A DNA stretch of 64,000 nt from positions 124,001-188,000 of the forward strand of contig NZ_FTNM01000005.1 of assembly GCF_900156415.1 (NCBI RefSeq). Reading direction: 5' to 3'. The stretch comes from Pontibacter lucknowensis (GTDB taxonomy: Bacteria; Bacteroidota; Bacteroidia; Cytophagales; Hymenobacteraceae). Under the pieces are notes generated by a model, which did no database searches, was not told the origin of the DNA, and saw nothing but the letters and a program-made list of their open reading frames with translations. How positions within the stretch are numbered: position 1 is the first letter of the stretch; every line of letters starts with the position of its first letter. This document shows positions 26,056 to 35,591 of the stretch, one piece after another. The position numbers were made by a program, and so were the translations under genes.

Positions 26056-27690
26056 ATGCATAGCTCCTATACCGTCAGCGGACGCATCATCGACCTGCAC
26101 CAACAAGAGATTTTTGAGGGAACGGTCCATGTGTCAAACGGCCGCATTTCTAAAATAGTTCGTGAGGCCACTGCCTCTTCCAGTTATATTTTGCCGGGCT
26201 TTGTGGACGCCCACGTGCACGTAGAAAGCTCCATGCTTGTACCTTCCGAATTTGCCCGCCTGGCTGTGCCGCACGGCACCGTGGCCACTGTGTCGGACCC
26301 GCACGAGATCGGCAATGTGCTAGGTATAGCCGGCGTAGAGTACATGGTGGAGAACGGAAACAAGGTGCCGTTTAAGTTTTACTTCGGTGCTCCCTCCTGC
26401 GTACCTGCCACTCCTTTCGAAACAGCTGGCGCTGAGATAACGGCCGCCGACATCGAAACATTGTTTCAGCGTGACGAGATCAAGTACCTGGCCGAGATGA
26501 TGAACTGGCCCGGCGTGCTGCACCGCGACCCGGTGGTGATGGAGAAGATAGAACTGGCTAAAAAATATGGTAAGGCTGTGGATGGTCACGCCCCCGGTCT
26601 GCGCGGCGAACAGGCGGCGCTCTATGCATCGGCTGGCATCACCACCGACCACGAGTGCTTCACTGCTGAAGAAGCCCTCGACAAACTGGCCGTAGGCATG
26701 AAGATTCTGATCCGCGAAGGCAGTGCCGCCAAAAATTTCGAAGCGCTTATACCTTTGCTTGCCACCCATCCGGAGAGCATCATGTTCTGCTCCGACGACA
26801 AGCACCCTGACAACCTGGTGGAAGGCCATCTGAACCTGCTCGTAAAGCGTGCCCTTGCTAAAGGTCACAACCTGTTCCATGTGCTGCGTGCCGCCTGCCT
26901 CAACCCGGTCGAGCATTACAAACTCGAAGTAGGCCTGCTACGCGAACACGATCCTGCTGACTTTATCGTGGTGAACGATCTCGAGGACTTTGCTGTGGAA
27001 GCCACCTTCATCAATGGCGAAAAAGTAGCAGAGAACGGCAAATCGAACATTGCTTTTACACCAAGCGAAGAGATCAACAACTTCAATACAGAACCGAAGA
27101 CGCCGGAGCAATTCCGATTGCCAGCCGACAGCGCCAGCAAGATCCGGGTGATCGAGGCATTTGATGGGCAGCTGATTACGCACCAGGTATGGGCCGAACC
27201 GAAAACAGAGAACGGCTACATCGAATCGGATGTGGCGCAAGATGTGCTGAAGATCACGGTGGTGAACCGATATGAAAATGCCGAGCCGGCCGTTGCTTTC
27301 ATCAAGAATGTAGGCATACAGCGTGGTGCCATTGCCTCCTCCGTAGGCCACGACTCGCACAACATCATTGCCGTGGGTGTGGATGACAAAAGCATTGCCC
27401 GCGCCGTGAACCTGATCATCAGCGCCAAAGGCGGTGTAGCCGCCGTGGACGGCGACAACGAACAGCTGCTGCCGCTGCCAGTGGCGGGTATCATGTCTGC
27501 GGCCGATGGTTATGAAGTGGCCAACGCCTACTCGGCCATCGACCGCATGAGCAAAGAGATGGGCAGCAAGCTGGCCTCTCCTTTCATGACGCTTTCGTTC
27601 ATGGCATTGCTTGTTATACCTTCGCTCAAGCTCAGCGACAAAGGATTGTTTAACGGTGATGACTTTAAATTCGTACCTGTAGCGGAATAG
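26056..27690 (+). CDS. ade: adenine deaminase
   Basis: A 544-residue amidohydrolase that turns adenine into hypoxanthine and ammonia in purine salvage. The metal-binding HxH is H53-V-H55 (DAHVHVES). Further marks are VSDPHEIGNV, GHAPGLRG, TTDHECFTAEEA and FCSDDKHPDNLVEGH, all expected in the Ade family. Length matches. The TSUP transporter gene starts 17 bases later on the same strand, so they probably form one transcript. Confidence 0.95.
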   Translation: MHSSYTVSGRIIDLHQQEIFEGTVHVSNGRISKIVREATASSSYILPGFVDAHVHVESSMLVPSEFARLAVPHGTVATVSDPHEIGNVLGIAGVEYMVENGNKVPFKFYFGAPSCVPATPFETAGAEITAADIETLFQRDEIKYLAEMMNWPGVLHRDPVVMEKIELAKKYGKAVDGHAPGLRGEQAALYASAGITTDHECFTAEEALDKLAVGMKILIREGSAAKNFEALIPLLATHPESIMFCSDDKHPDNLVEGHLNLLVKRALAKGHNLFHVLRAACLNPVEHYKLEVGLLREHDPADFIVVNDLEDFAVEATFINGEKVAENGKSNIAFTPSEEINNFNTEPKTPEQFRLPADSASKIRVIEAFDGQLITHQVWAEPKTENGYIESDVAQDVLKITVVNRYENAEPAVAFIKNVGIQRGAIASSVGHDSHNIIAVGVDDKSIARAVNLIISAKGGVAAVDGDNEQLLPLPVAGIMSAADGYEVANAYSAIDRMSKEMGSKLASPFMTLSFMALLVIPSLKLSDKGLFNGDDFKFVPVAE

Positions 27691-27707
27691 TAGAAGGGCT
27701 ATTGCGA

Positions 27708-28553
27708 ATGGAGGAATTCATCATTTTTGTAGTCGGTGCGCTCGTGAGTGGGTTTGGCACCATTATCGGTTTCGGGGGAGGCGTGTTCATGGTGCCGATC
27801 CTGATCATCTTTTTCGGATACAACATCGAGATCGCCATCGGGGCCACTATGTCGGCACTTGTGCCGGCTTCCATCATTGCCTCCGTCTTCAACCTCCGCG
27901 ACCGCAGCATCGACTACCTGGTAGGCTCGCTCATTCAGTTTCCGGCGGTAGTGGGCACGGTGCTGGGTGCCTTTATGGTAGCCTTTTTACCCGTAACAGA
28001 GCTCCAGGTGATTTTTGCGCTCTTTGTGGTGACGGTGGGAATCTTTATGGTGAAGCCCCAGCAAAAAGAAAAGCATATTCGCCACTCTGGCATGATGTAT
28101 AGGATACGCCGCGTGCCGACCTCCTTTATCCGGAAGAACAGAGCCAAGCACCTGGCTTACCGGCTCAATGGCGGTGTTGTAGGGGTTTTTGGTTTTGCTT
28201 CAGGTATAATAGCCGGCCTCTTCGGTATAGGAGGCGGCTTCCTGCAAACTCCCATGATGATCAAACTGTTCCGGATACCACCTCAGATCGCCACTTCCAC
28301 CTCACTATTCATTCTGGTTATCACAAGTTTCACCGGCTTTATCAGCCACTACCTGCTGGGCAACGTGATCTGGAGCCGCAGCCTGCCGCTCATGGCAGCC
28401 TTTGCCCTTGGGGCTATCGGCGGAAACATGCTCAAGAAGCGACAGGGCAAAATGCAGGATATCGAAAAGCTGATTGGCATCGGCCTGCTGCTGGCAGGTT
28501 TAGGTGTTATTCTGAACCTGCTGATCAAGTCCAATTTCGGTTTCTCGTTTTAG
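27708..28553 (+). CDS. TSUP family (TauE/SafE) transporter
   Basis: A protein of about 281 residues of the sulfite/organosulfonate exporter family TauE/SafE. Two repeated halves each open with the glycine-rich FGGGVFMVP- or FGIGGGFLQTP-type motif, and about eight hydrophobic segments can be followed. I use the ATG at 27708; a TTG two codons upstream is open too. Substrate (sulfite, sulfonate or other anion) is not predictable. Co-transcription with ade is likely from the short spacing. Confidence 0.9.
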   Translation: MEEFIIFVVGALVSGFGTIIGFGGGVFMVPILIIFFGYNIEIAIGATMSALVPASIIASVFNLRDRSIDYLVGSLIQFPAVVGTVLGAFMVAFLPVTELQVIFALFVVTVGIFMVKPQQKEKHIRHSGMMYRIRRVPTSFIRKNRAKHLAYRLNGGVVGVFGFASGIIAGLFGIGGGFLQTPMMIKLFRIPPQIATSTSLFILVITSFTGFISHYLLGNVIWSRSLPLMAAFALGAIGGNMLKKRQGKMQDIEKLIGIGLLLAGLGVILNLLIKSNFGFSF

Positions 28554-28655
28554 GTATAGCACAGAGCCCTGATCCGGCAGTCTGTACGTATTAAAACAGG
28601 CCTCCACTTGAAATCCCTATTGCTGCATTTCTTTCCTATACCCTCCTAATGCAGG

Positions 28656-28704
28656 AAGAGCCGATGCACAGCCTGTGAATAGGCAAGCGCATCGGCTCTT
28701 TTTT
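28656..28704 (+). terminator. intrinsic terminator after TSUP gene
   Basis: AAGAGCCGATGC and GCATCGGCTCTT form perfect 12-base arms around a 21-base loop, followed by a run of T. The hairpin could also end the minus-strand regulator gene. Confidence 0.85.
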
Positions 28705-28720
28705 GTAACTATTGCTTTTT

Positions 28721-29158
28721 CTATGCCTCCTGTTTCGCGGAGCTAAAGTGCTTATAAATCAGATTCTTTACTTTATCTGCTGTAAGGGGCTTTGTCAGAT
28801 ATTCTGCCGAATACTTCTGAGCTGCATCCGTATCCTGTGGATGGGTAGAGGTAGTCAGTACGGCCAGTATAATATTCTTTCTGAACTCCGGGTTCAACCG
28901 CTCATACAGGTCCAGCATTTCAAATCCATCCATCACCGGCATGCTGATGTCCAGGAATATCAGTTCTGGCTGAAAATAATTCCCATCCGTCTGCTCGTAA
29001 TTGTTGTTGCTTACATTGTACAGATAGTCGAATGCCTGCTTGCCGTTCACAAACGTGCGTATATTATCGGTCACCTGCATTCGCTCAAGCAAACGTTGGT
29101 TCAGAAAATTTGTGGTGTCGTCGTCGTCAATAAGAAGAACGCCTGATAATTTTTTCAT
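28721..29158 (-). CDS. CheY-like response regulator, receiver domain only
   Basis: A 145-residue single receiver domain. The acid pocket is D11-D-D-D14, the phosphate-accepting Asp is D70 (IFLDISMP), the conserved Thr lies in LTTS (101-104) and Lys123 in LTKP. No output domain follows, so it acts by protein contact, probably for a histidine kinase or in a phosphorelay located elsewhere. No kinase gene is in the window. Confidence 0.92.
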   Translation of the reverse strand: MKKLSGVLLIDDDDTTNFLNQRLLERMQVTDNIRTFVNGKQAFDYLYNVSNNNYEQTDGNYFQPELIFLDISMPVMDGFEMLDLYERLNPEFRKNIILAVLTTSTHPQDTDAAQKYSAEYLTKPLTADKVKNLIYKHFSSAKQEA

Positions 29159-29330
29159 AAATACACTATACCCAGCTTGTAATAATACGCAAGCTGTCTA
29201 TTCCAAGCTGACGTTTCTGAGAAGATGAAATAATACGGTACCCAAGGCTATGTATTTACCGCAGCACAAGGTACACAATTGAAAGCCTGAAACAAATTCT
29301 AAACTTCCAATTTCGTTATAACCAGATTGT

Positions 29331-30317
29331 TTAGTCGATATAGCCCTGCGAGCGCATCCAGTCGTCGTTGTAGATTTTACCCAGGTAGCGGGTACCATGG
29401 TCTGGCAGCAATACAACGATGACATCGTCCTCTGTCAGATTTTTCTCACGGGCATACTCCAATGCTCCGTACACGGCTGTACCGCTGGACCATCCTACGA
29501 AGAGACCTTCTTCTTTGGCCAGGCGGCGGGTCATCACTGCACCATCTTTGTCAGTCACTTTCACAAAAGTATCGATCACGTCAAAGTCCACATTCTTGGG
29601 CAGGATGTCTTCGCCTATACCTTCAGTGGCATAAGAGTAGATCTCGTTCTCATCGAAAATGCCGGTCTCTTTATACTTCTTGAAAACAGAGCCATACGTG
29701 TCTATACCTATGGTGGCCAAATCCGGCTTACGCTCCTTCAGGTAACGCGAAATACCTGTTACGGTACCACCTGTGCCTACACCTGTGATGAAGTGCGTCA
29801 CTTTGCCCGCGGTCTGTTCCCAGATCTCAGGACCGGTACTCTCATAGTGCGCTCTCCAGTTTGAGAGGTTGTCGTACTGGTTTGGGTAGAAGGAGTTTGG
29901 AATCTCTTCATTGAGGCGCTTAGCCACTGAATAGTATGAATCCGGATGGTCAGGAGACACATTGGTAGGGCACACTCTTACCTCAGCGCCAACAGCACGC
30001 AGAATGTCCATCTTCTCCTTGCTCTGCTTGTCGGCCAGCGTAAAGATGCACTTATAGCCTTTGGCGATCGCCGCCAATGCCAGACCCATGCCTGTATTAC
30101 CGGAAGTACCTTCTATGATGGTGCCGCCCGGCTTCAGGATGCCAGCTTTCTCGGCGTCTTCGATCATTCTGATCGCCATGCGGTCTTTCACAGAGTTGCC
30201 TGGGTTCATGTATTCAACCTTGGCCAGCACTGTAGCCTTAATGCCATCAGTTACGTTGTTAAGCTTTACTAAGGGAGTGTTACCGATTGCTTCGGTTATA
30301 TGATTCAGGTATTTCAT
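29331..30317 (-). CDS. cystathionine beta-synthase-type PLP enzyme
   Basis: A 328-residue fold-type II PLP enzyme. PLP lysine is K44 in PGNSVKDRM, the phosphate loop is EGTSGNTGMGLA, and FITGVGTGGTVTGISRYL follows. The motif YPNQYDNLSNWRAHYESTGPEI resembles cystathionine beta-synthase more than CysK. It lacks the C-terminal CBS-domain pair of the long form. It may make cystathionine from homocysteine and serine, or act as a cysteine synthase; sequence alone does not decide. Confidence 0.9.
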   Translation of the reverse strand: MKYLNHITEAIGNTPLVKLNNVTDGIKATVLAKVEYMNPGNSVKDRMAIRMIEDAEKAGILKPGGTIIEGTSGNTGMGLALAAIAKGYKCIFTLADKQSKEKMDILRAVGAEVRVCPTNVSPDHPDSYYSVAKRLNEEIPNSFYPNQYDNLSNWRAHYESTGPEIWEQTAGKVTHFITGVGTGGTVTGISRYLKERKPDLATIGIDTYGSVFKKYKETGIFDENEIYSYATEGIGEDILPKNVDFDVIDTFVKVTDKDGAVMTRRLAKEEGLFVGWSSGTAVYGALEYAREKNLTEDDVIVVLLPDHGTRYLGKIYNDDWMRSQGYID

Positions 30318-30343
30318 TTAGATGCTTTTTTGAGATACGGGTG

Positions 30344-30351
30344 CAAAGGTA
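30344..30351 (-). promoter_or_regulatory. -7 box for the cystathionine beta-synthase gene
   Basis: On the minus strand this reads TACCTTTG, an exact TAnnTTTG match, 27 bases upstream of the ATG. Confidence 0.5.
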
Positions 30352-30464
30352 CGTAATTAAAATTATACTTAACAGGTATAGCCACCTGCCTCCCGTACAA
30401 CAGAAGGCATACCCGTTCCCGTTCCGCCGGGCTGATTTAGCGCCTATATTAGCTTTAACTATTT

Positions 30465-30495
30465 TTTGGAAGCGCCACAAAAAAGGCTATTTTTG
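30465..30495 (+). promoter_or_regulatory. promoter of sucD (-33 and -7 boxes)
   Basis: TTTG at 30465-30468 and TATTTTTG at 30488-30495 are 19 bases apart, which fits the Bacteroidota housekeeping promoter closely. The ATG is at 30542, leaving a leader of about 40 bases. Confidence 0.7.
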
Positions 30496-30541
30496 CACTA
30501 CCTTATTTTAGACCATCATTCATCAACTTAATAAGATACAC

Positions 30542-31435
30542 ATGAGTGTTTTAGTAAATAAAGATTCGAAAGTGATCGTGCAGGGCTTCACCGGCTCAGA
30601 AGGCTCTTTCCACGCCTCTCAGATGATCGAGTACGGCACAAACGTAGTGGGTGGTGTTACACCGGGCAAAGGTGGCAACAATCACCTGGACCTTCCAGTT
30701 TTCAACACAGTGGAAGAAGCTGTAAAGAGAACTGGTGCCGATGTTTCTATCATTTTCGTGCCACCGGCTTTCGCTGCTGACGCGATCATGGAAGCTGCTG
30801 ACGCGGGCATCAAAGTAATCGTTGCGATCACAGAAGGCATTCCTGTAAAAGACATGGTGATGGCCAAAAACTACCTGAAAGGCAAAGATGTGACCCTAAT
30901 CGGTCCAAACTGCCCAGGTGTGATCACGCCAGGCGAGGCGAAGGTTGGTATCATGCCAGGTTTCGTGTTCAAGCCAGGTCGTATCGGTATTGTTTCTAAA
31001 TCAGGCACCTTGACATACGAGGCTGCTGACCAGATCGTGAAGGCTGGCCTTGGTGTTTCTACTGCTATTGGTATCGGTGGTGACCCGATCATCGGAACGC
31101 CAACCAAAGACGCAGTACAGCTGCTGATGGAAGACCCTGAGACAGACGCGATCGTGATGATTGGTGAGATCGGCGGTAACTACGAGGCAATGGCTGCGAA
31201 GTACATCAGCGAAACTGGCAACAAGAAGCCGGTGGTTGGTTTCATTGCGGGTCAGACTGCTCCTGCTGGTCGTCGTATGGGCCACGCTGGTGCAATCGTA
31301 GGTGGTGCTGACGATACAGCTGCCGCTAAAATGAAGATCATGCGTGAGAACGGTATCCATGTGGTAGACTCTCCTGCTGAGATCGGTGCTACGATGGTAG
31401 AGGTGCTGAAAAGCGCTGGCATGATCAACGCTTAA
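30542..31435 (+). CDS. sucD: succinate-CoA ligase, alpha subunit
   Basis: A 297-residue alpha subunit of succinyl-CoA synthetase in the TCA cycle; with SucC (not in this window) it makes ATP or GTP. The CoA-binding part is [14 protein letters not shown] and [14 protein letters not shown]; the phosphorylated histidine is H248 in [13 protein letters not shown]. Length is standard. It has its own promoter and terminator, so sucC and sucD are apart here, as in many Bacteroidota. Confidence 0.97.
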   Translation: MSVLVNKDSKVIVQGFTGSEGSFHASQMIEYGTNVVGGVTPGKGGNNHLDLPVFNTVEEAVKRTGADVSIIFVPPAFAADAIMEAADAGIKVIVAITEGIPVKDMVMAKNYLKGKDVTLIGPNCPGVITPGEAKVGIMPGFVFKPGRIGIVSKSGTLTYEAADQIVKAGLGVSTAIGIGGDPIIGTPTKDAVQLLMEDPETDAIVMIGEIGGNYEAMAAKYISETGNKKPVVGFIAGQTAPAGRRMGHAGAIVGGADDTAAAKMKIMRENGIHVVDSPAEIGATMVEVLKSAGMINA

Positions 31436-31472
31436 TTTGGTTAGCCATACCTGACTGCAGGTATAAACATAG

Positions 31473-31510
31473 AAACGGGCTGCTTCGAAAGAGGCAGCCC
31501 GTTTTTGTTT
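31473..31510 (+). terminator. intrinsic terminator after sucD
   Basis: AAACGGGCTGC and GCAGCCCGTTT form perfect 11-base arms around a ten-base loop, followed by TTGTTT. On the minus strand an A-rich flank makes it possibly useful for oxyR too. Confidence 0.85.
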
Positions 31511-31518
31511 ATACTCTT

Positions 31519-32466
31519 CTAACTCCCCCTCACTCCCACCACCTGCTCTTTCTTGCGGTTGCGGATGTGGGCAGGTATAGCCGCTACGATTTCCTGCTGC
31601 AGTGCTTCGATCAGTTTCTTTTTCAGGAAGCTGCGGTGCACGACCAGACTCACCTCCCGCTGTGGCTGTGGCTCCTGGAAGGTGTGAACCAGCGCCTGTT
31701 TCTCTTCAGGTATATCCAGCACCGAAAGCTCCGGCAACAAGGTGAGGCCACGCTGTGTCTCCACAATCCGCTTCAGCGTTTCCAGCGATCCGCTCTTGTA
31801 ATCCAAATGCCCTGCGCCGCTTAGGCCGCTCCCAGACCGGTTGCAGATGTTGAGCACCTGGCTTCTGAAACAGTGTCCTTCGTTCAGTACCCACAGCTCG
31901 TCCAGATCAAGTTGCTCGGGGCTAATGGCTTTGCTTTGGGCCAGCGGATGGGCTGGGTTAATGTACGCTACAAAAGCCTCGTAGAACAGGGGAAGCTCTC
32001 TGATAGACTTATCCTCCAGTGGCGTCACCAGCAGTCCTACGTCCAGCAACTCATAGTTGAGCTTCTGCACGATTTCCTCCGTCAGCAGTTCCTGCACCAC
32101 CAGCCGCACATCGGGGTACTTCTCCATAAAGCTGGTCACGAAAAGCGGGATCAGGTAGGGAGCAAGGGTCGGTATCACGCCCACCCGCAGCTCGCCGCTC
32201 AGTTCCTGCTTCTGGTTCTGTACAATCTCTTTGATCTTCTTCGCCTCAGCCACTACGATGCGTGCCTGGGCTATAACTTCTTTACCTAGCTCGGTCGGGC
32301 GCACCGGTACTCTGCTTCTATCAAACAGCTGTACTCCTAACTCCTCTTCCAGCTTCTGCAGCTGCATGCTTAGGGTGGGCTGCGTGACAAAGCAATGCTC
32401 CGCTGCCGTGGCAAAATGGCGGTGTGTGTCTACCGCCAAAAGGTATTCCAATTGTACCAGTGTCAT
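31519..32466 (-). CDS. oxyR: hydrogen-peroxide-sensing LysR-type activator OxyR
   Basis: A 315-residue LysR-family regulator. The N-terminal winged helix-turn-helix (residues 1-60) is followed by a sensor domain with C199 and C208 in GHCFRSQVLNIC, the same positions and spacing as the disulfide-forming pair of Escherichia coli OxyR. Peroxide oxidation of this pair should change DNA binding. It is divergent from a dps gene across about 200 bases, and OxyR is known to control dps in other bacteria, so direct control is inferred. Confidence 0.95.
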   Translation of the reverse strand: MTLVQLEYLLAVDTHRHFATAAEHCFVTQPTLSMQLQKLEEELGVQLFDRSRVPVRPTELGKEVIAQARIVVAEAKKIKEIVQNQKQELSGELRVGVIPTLAPYLIPLFVTSFMEKYPDVRLVVQELLTEEIVQKLNYELLDVGLLVTPLEDKSIRELPLFYEAFVAYINPAHPLAQSKAISPEQLDLDELWVLNEGHCFRSQVLNICNRSGSGLSGAGHLDYKSGSLETLKRIVETQRGLTLLPELSVLDIPEEKQALVHTFQEPQPQREVSLVVHRSFLKKKLIEALQQEIVAAIPAHIRNRKKEQVVGVRGS

Positions 32467-32600
32467 GTTAATAACCGTATAGTGGTAATATAAATGTATG
32501 TTGTAGTATACGTCTTCTGCCTCCGTCTATCCTTGTATCCAAGTGTCGCAACACCCTGCTAAGTTATAGAACATACCTATATATAAATAGACATAATTGA

Positions 32601-32632
32601 TTTGATTGATAACCTAACAGGCTGTATATTTG
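32601..32632 (+). promoter_or_regulatory. dps promoter
   Basis: TTTG at 32601-32604 and TATATTTG at 32625-32632 are separated by 20 bases, the Bacteroidota layout. It supports the dps start at 32669, because the ATG at 32645 would leave almost no leader and the TTG at 32630 is inside the -7 box. Confidence 0.65.
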
Positions 32633-32668
32633 TATATACAAACAATGAAAGATAAAACACAAAAAACT

Positions 32669-33142
32669 ATGAATAAGCTAACGAATATCGGATTGGAAAA
32701 ACAAGACTCTGTAGAGATTGCTGACAAGCTGAACGAGCTATTGGCTAACTATCACATCTACTATCAGAACCTGCGCGGTTTCCACTGGAACATTAAAGGG
32801 ATACACTTCTTCCAGTTGCACGCCAAGTACGAGGAGCTTTACAACAATGCTCTGGCCCGTATCGATGCCTTGGCAGAGCGTATCCTAACGATCGGACAGA
32901 AGCCACTGCATACCTTCTCGGATTACCTTCGTGTGTCCAGCATACAGGAAACTTCGAACCTGAGCGGCGACCGTGAGACAGTGGAGGCAACGCATCAGAA
33001 CCTTTCTGTAATCGTGAACCTGGAGCGCGATATTCTGGCTATGGCTGCAGAGCGCGACGACGAGGGTACAGTAGCACTTGTGAGTGAGGACATCAACGAA
33101 AACGAGAAGACGCTTTGGATGCTAAGAGCTTTCCTGAGCTAA
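32669..33142 (+). CDS. dps: Dps family DNA-binding ferritin
   Basis: A 157-residue Dps, the usual length. The ferroxidase site lies in FHWNIKGIHFFQLHAKYEELYNNALARIDALAERI, with the conserved His and Asp/Glu residues of the family. I chose the ATG at 32669; an ATG at 32645 would add eight residues but falls only about 12 bases after the -7 box. Divergent to oxyR. It protects DNA from hydroxyl radicals by oxidising iron with peroxide. This is the second Dps in the window. Confidence 0.95.
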   Translation: MNKLTNIGLEKQDSVEIADKLNELLANYHIYYQNLRGFHWNIKGIHFFQLHAKYEELYNNALARIDALAERILTIGQKPLHTFSDYLRVSSIQETSNLSGDRETVEATHQNLSVIVNLERDILAMAAERDDEGTVALVSEDINENEKTLWMLRAFLS

Positions 33143-33177
33143 GATAATAAGTGACGATTGGTTTTAGTTTAATGCAA

Positions 33178-33214
33178 AAGCCCCTCGCCTGTTACTGGCA
33201 AGGGGCTTTTTGTT
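33178..33214. terminator. terminator between convergent dps and rny
   Basis: AGCCCCTCGCC and GGCAAGGGGCT pair with one mismatch around a seven-base loop, followed by TTTTTGTTT. Its A-rich left flank lets it act for rny on the minus strand too. Confidence 0.75.
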
Positions 33215-33232
33215 TATACCTGATGCTATACC

Positions 33233-34798
33233 TTACTTGGCGTAGCTGATGGCTCTCATTTCGCGGATCACCGTGATCTTGATCTGGCCCGGGTACTGCA
33301 TTTCCTTTTCGATCTTCTGGGAGATGTCAAACGAAAGCTGTGCGGCTTTTTCGTCGGTCACGTTATCGGCGTCTACCATGATGCGGAGCTCACGGCCAGC
33401 CTGAATAGCGTAGCACTGGTTCACTCCGTCAAATGATACGGCGGCTGCCTCCAGATCCTTCAAACGCTTGATATAAGACTCCATGATCTCGCGGCGGGCA
33501 CCCGGTCTTGAACCGGAAATGGCGTCGCAAGCCTGAATGAGTGGAGAGATCATCGCGGTCATCTCGATCTCGTCGTGGTGAGCGCCGATGGCGTTGCAGA
33601 TATCCGGATGCTCCTTGTATTTCTTGGCCAGCTCCATACCGATGATCGCGTGCGGCAATTCCGGCTCGTCTGGCGTCACTTTACCGATGTCATGCAACAG
33701 ACCGGCACGTTTGGCGTGCTTCACGTTCAGACCAAGCTCGGCAGCCATAGTGGCACACAGGTTGGCTACTTCGCGTGAGTGCTGCAGCAGGTTCTGACCG
33801 TAAGACGAACGGAAGCGCATGCGGCCCACCATTTTGATCAATTCAGGGTGCAGACCGTGTATACCAAGGTCGATGGCCGTGCGCTCACCGATCTCCACGA
33901 TCTCCTCTTCGATGTTTTTGCGGGTCTTGGAAACTACCTCCTCGATACGGGCCGGGTGAATACGACCGTCGGCTACCAGACGGTGCAGCGACAGACGCGC
34001 AATTTCGCGGCGAACCGGGTCGAAACCAGAGATGATGATCGCCTCTGGGGTGTCATCCACGATGATCTCCACACCTGTGGCGGCTTCGAGAGCACGGATG
34101 TTACGGCCTTCACGACCGATGATCTTGCCTTTGATATCGTCGCTTTCGATGTTGAATACCGATACGCAGTTCTCGATGGCGTGCTCCGCAGCGGTACGCT
34201 GGATGGTCTCCACCACGATCTTTTTGGCTTCTTTTGTAGCGGTCAGTTTGGCCTGGGCCACGATGTCCTTCACGTATGAAGAAGCATGCGACTGGGCTTC
34301 GCTCTTCAGGGCCTCTACCATTTGCTCGCGGGCTTCGGCTGCGGTCAGACCGGCTATTTTCTCAAGCTGAGCCACTACTTCGTTGTGCTGCTGTTCTACG
34401 TCTTCTTTGCGCTTTTTGAGCAATTCCAACTGGTGATCGAGGGCTTCTTTCTCCTTGTCGAGTTCGGCTTCGCGGCGCTTGGTTTGCTCCATCTGCTTGG
34501 CCACGTGCTGCTCGCGCTGCTTTACCTTGTTCTCGTTCTGGATGATGATGTTCTTTTTCTTGTTCGACTCTTCCTCGAACTCAGACTTCAGCTTCAGGAA
34601 TTTCTCCTTCGCCTCCAACATGCGGTCTTTCTTGATGCTCTCGGCGTTGATCTCGGCCTCGCGGATAATGGATTTTGCCTTTTGGCGGGCGGCTTCTTCC
34701 TGCTGCTTGTATACCTTCTGCAGCATGACACGCCCTATGTACACGCCCACTCCGAGCGCTACAATGGCAGTGATTAAAATGAATAAAATATCGGGCAT
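33233..34798 (-). CDS. rny: ribonuclease Y
   Basis: A 521-residue membrane-anchored endoribonuclease that starts mRNA decay. Order: N-terminal membrane helix (residues 4-25), long coiled coil (about 30-170), KH domain (215-280, with the GREGRN motif at 228-233) and HD domain with catalytic pair H369-D370 (LLHDIGKV). All expected parts are intact. Downstream of zapA and the pheT cluster, on the same strand. Confidence 0.96.
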   Translation of the reverse strand: MPDILFILITAIVALGVGVYIGRVMLQKVYKQQEEAARQKAKSIIREAEINAESIKKDRMLEAKEKFLKLKSEFEEESNKKKNIIIQNENKVKQREQHVAKQMEQTKRREAELDKEKEALDHQLELLKKRKEDVEQQHNEVVAQLEKIAGLTAAEAREQMVEALKSEAQSHASSYVKDIVAQAKLTATKEAKKIVVETIQRTAAEHAIENCVSVFNIESDDIKGKIIGREGRNIRALEAATGVEIIVDDTPEAIIISGFDPVRREIARLSLHRLVADGRIHPARIEEVVSKTRKNIEEEIVEIGERTAIDLGIHGLHPELIKMVGRMRFRSSYGQNLLQHSREVANLCATMAAELGLNVKHAKRAGLLHDIGKVTPDEPELPHAIIGMELAKKYKEHPDICNAIGAHHDEIEMTAMISPLIQACDAISGSRPGARREIMESYIKRLKDLEAAAVSFDGVNQCYAIQAGRELRIMVDADNVTDEKAAQLSFDISQKIEKEMQYPGQIKITVIREMRAISYAK

Positions 34799-34856
34799 AA
34801 CTATAAGCTTTTATGGTTTATAAAAACTATAGCAGTACCTGCAGCAGGACAGTGAA

Positions 34857-34873
34857 GTGGTTTTGCAAACCAC
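34857..34873 (-). repeat. small hairpin between zapA and rny
   Basis: GTGGTTT and AAACCAC pair around a three-base loop. Together with the larger hairpin at 34886 it gives the 119-base gap more RNA structure than a plain spacer, so a leader or small RNA (for example a 6S-like RNA, often found beside zapA) is possible but unproven. Confidence 0.35.
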
Positions 34874-34882
34874 ACCGTAGTT

Positions 34883-34908
34883 AAAGAGGCTGCTTGGGAA
34901 GCCGCCTC
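34883..34908 (-). terminator. hairpin after zapA
   Basis: GAGGCTGCTT and AAGCCGCCTC form ten-base arms with one mismatch, followed on the minus strand by TTTAA. It probably acts as a weak terminator or attenuator between zapA and rny. Confidence 0.5.
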
Positions 34909-34917
34909 GGAATATGT

Positions 34918-35202
34918 TTACTTACTTGATGATAAGAGATCGTCCAGTACGCTCAGTTGCTCTCCCACTTTAGCCAGATGGTTGTTTTTGTCATCCTCCA
35001 GTTTCAGCTTGTCCACCATGGTCTCAAAAGCCACCATGGCCAGCAAATCCTGCTTATCCTGTATGCCAAACTGGTCTTTGAAAAAGCGCAGACGCTCGTT
35101 CAAAAGTTTACCTACAACCCGAAGCCTTTCTTCTTCTTCTTCCTTCACCCGCATCGGATACTCGCGTTCTGCGATGCGAATCTTAATTGCTAATTCACCC
35201 AT
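34918..35202 (-). CDS. zapA: cell division protein ZapA
   Basis: A 94-residue ZapA protein that bundles FtsZ filaments at mid-cell. The N-terminal strand pair (LAIKIRIAEREYPMRVKEEEEERLR) is followed by long helices with heptad hydrophobic residues (LAMVAFETMVDKLKLEDD, LSVLDDLL). Length is normal. It sits between a coiled-coil protein and rny, on the same strand as pheT, an order typical of Bacteroidota. Confidence 0.9.
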   Translation of the reverse strand: MGELAIKIRIAEREYPMRVKEEEEERLRVVGKLLNERLRFFKDQFGIQDKQDLLAMVAFETMVDKLKLEDDKNNHLAKVGEQLSVLDDLLSSSK

Positions 35203-35292
35203 CCGTTGCGTTCTTTTGGCATAGGGCTACCTGGTTTCTTTGCTTTCCTGCAATGGCCAGCCGTATATCCGGCTTCGGCTCACTGCCTCCCG

Positions 35293-35589
35293 CTAGTCAC
35301 GCAAGTAGGCGATACACTTATCAATTTCCCTTATATATTCGTTTAACTTCAGCTTTAACTCTGTCGAATTTGCAGTGTTTCCTGCTATCGCATCTACAAT
35401 CTTAACAATATTCTCTTGATTTTGAAAATTTTTTATTTGCTGTTCTCTCTCTTCTAACAGCGCCTCCAACGATTTAATTTCTTCCTGAGCGGCGACAAGC
35501 TTGTGTAGCACGTCGTCGTGCTTGCTAAGAAGCTTGCGCACTTTGTCCTCAATGGACTGAAGCTGTTGCAGTTGTTTTTCTTTTGCCAT
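35293..35589 (-). CDS. coiled-coil protein beside zapA
   Basis: A 98-residue, almost wholly helical protein with heptad repeats (LQQLQSIEDKVRKLL, VAAQEEIKSLEALLEEREQQIKN) and a C-terminal helix (LKLKLNEYIREIDKCIAYLRD). Family not recognised, but a protein of this type is found between pheT and zapA in many Bacteroidota. The position suggests a division-linked partner of ZapA, in the manner of ZapB; this is inference. It starts two bases after pheT ends. Confidence 0.75.
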   Translation of the reverse strand: MAKEKQLQQLQSIEDKVRKLLSKHDDVLHKLVAAQEEIKSLEALLEEREQQIKNFQNQENIVKIVDAIAGNTANSTELKLKLNEYIREIDKCIAYLRD

Positions 35590-35591
35590 AA

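Noticed and set aside
32630..32668. Upstream starts (TTG 32630, ATG 32645) for dps
   Set aside because: They fall in or almost directly behind the dps -7 box, and the product from 32669 has the family's normal length.
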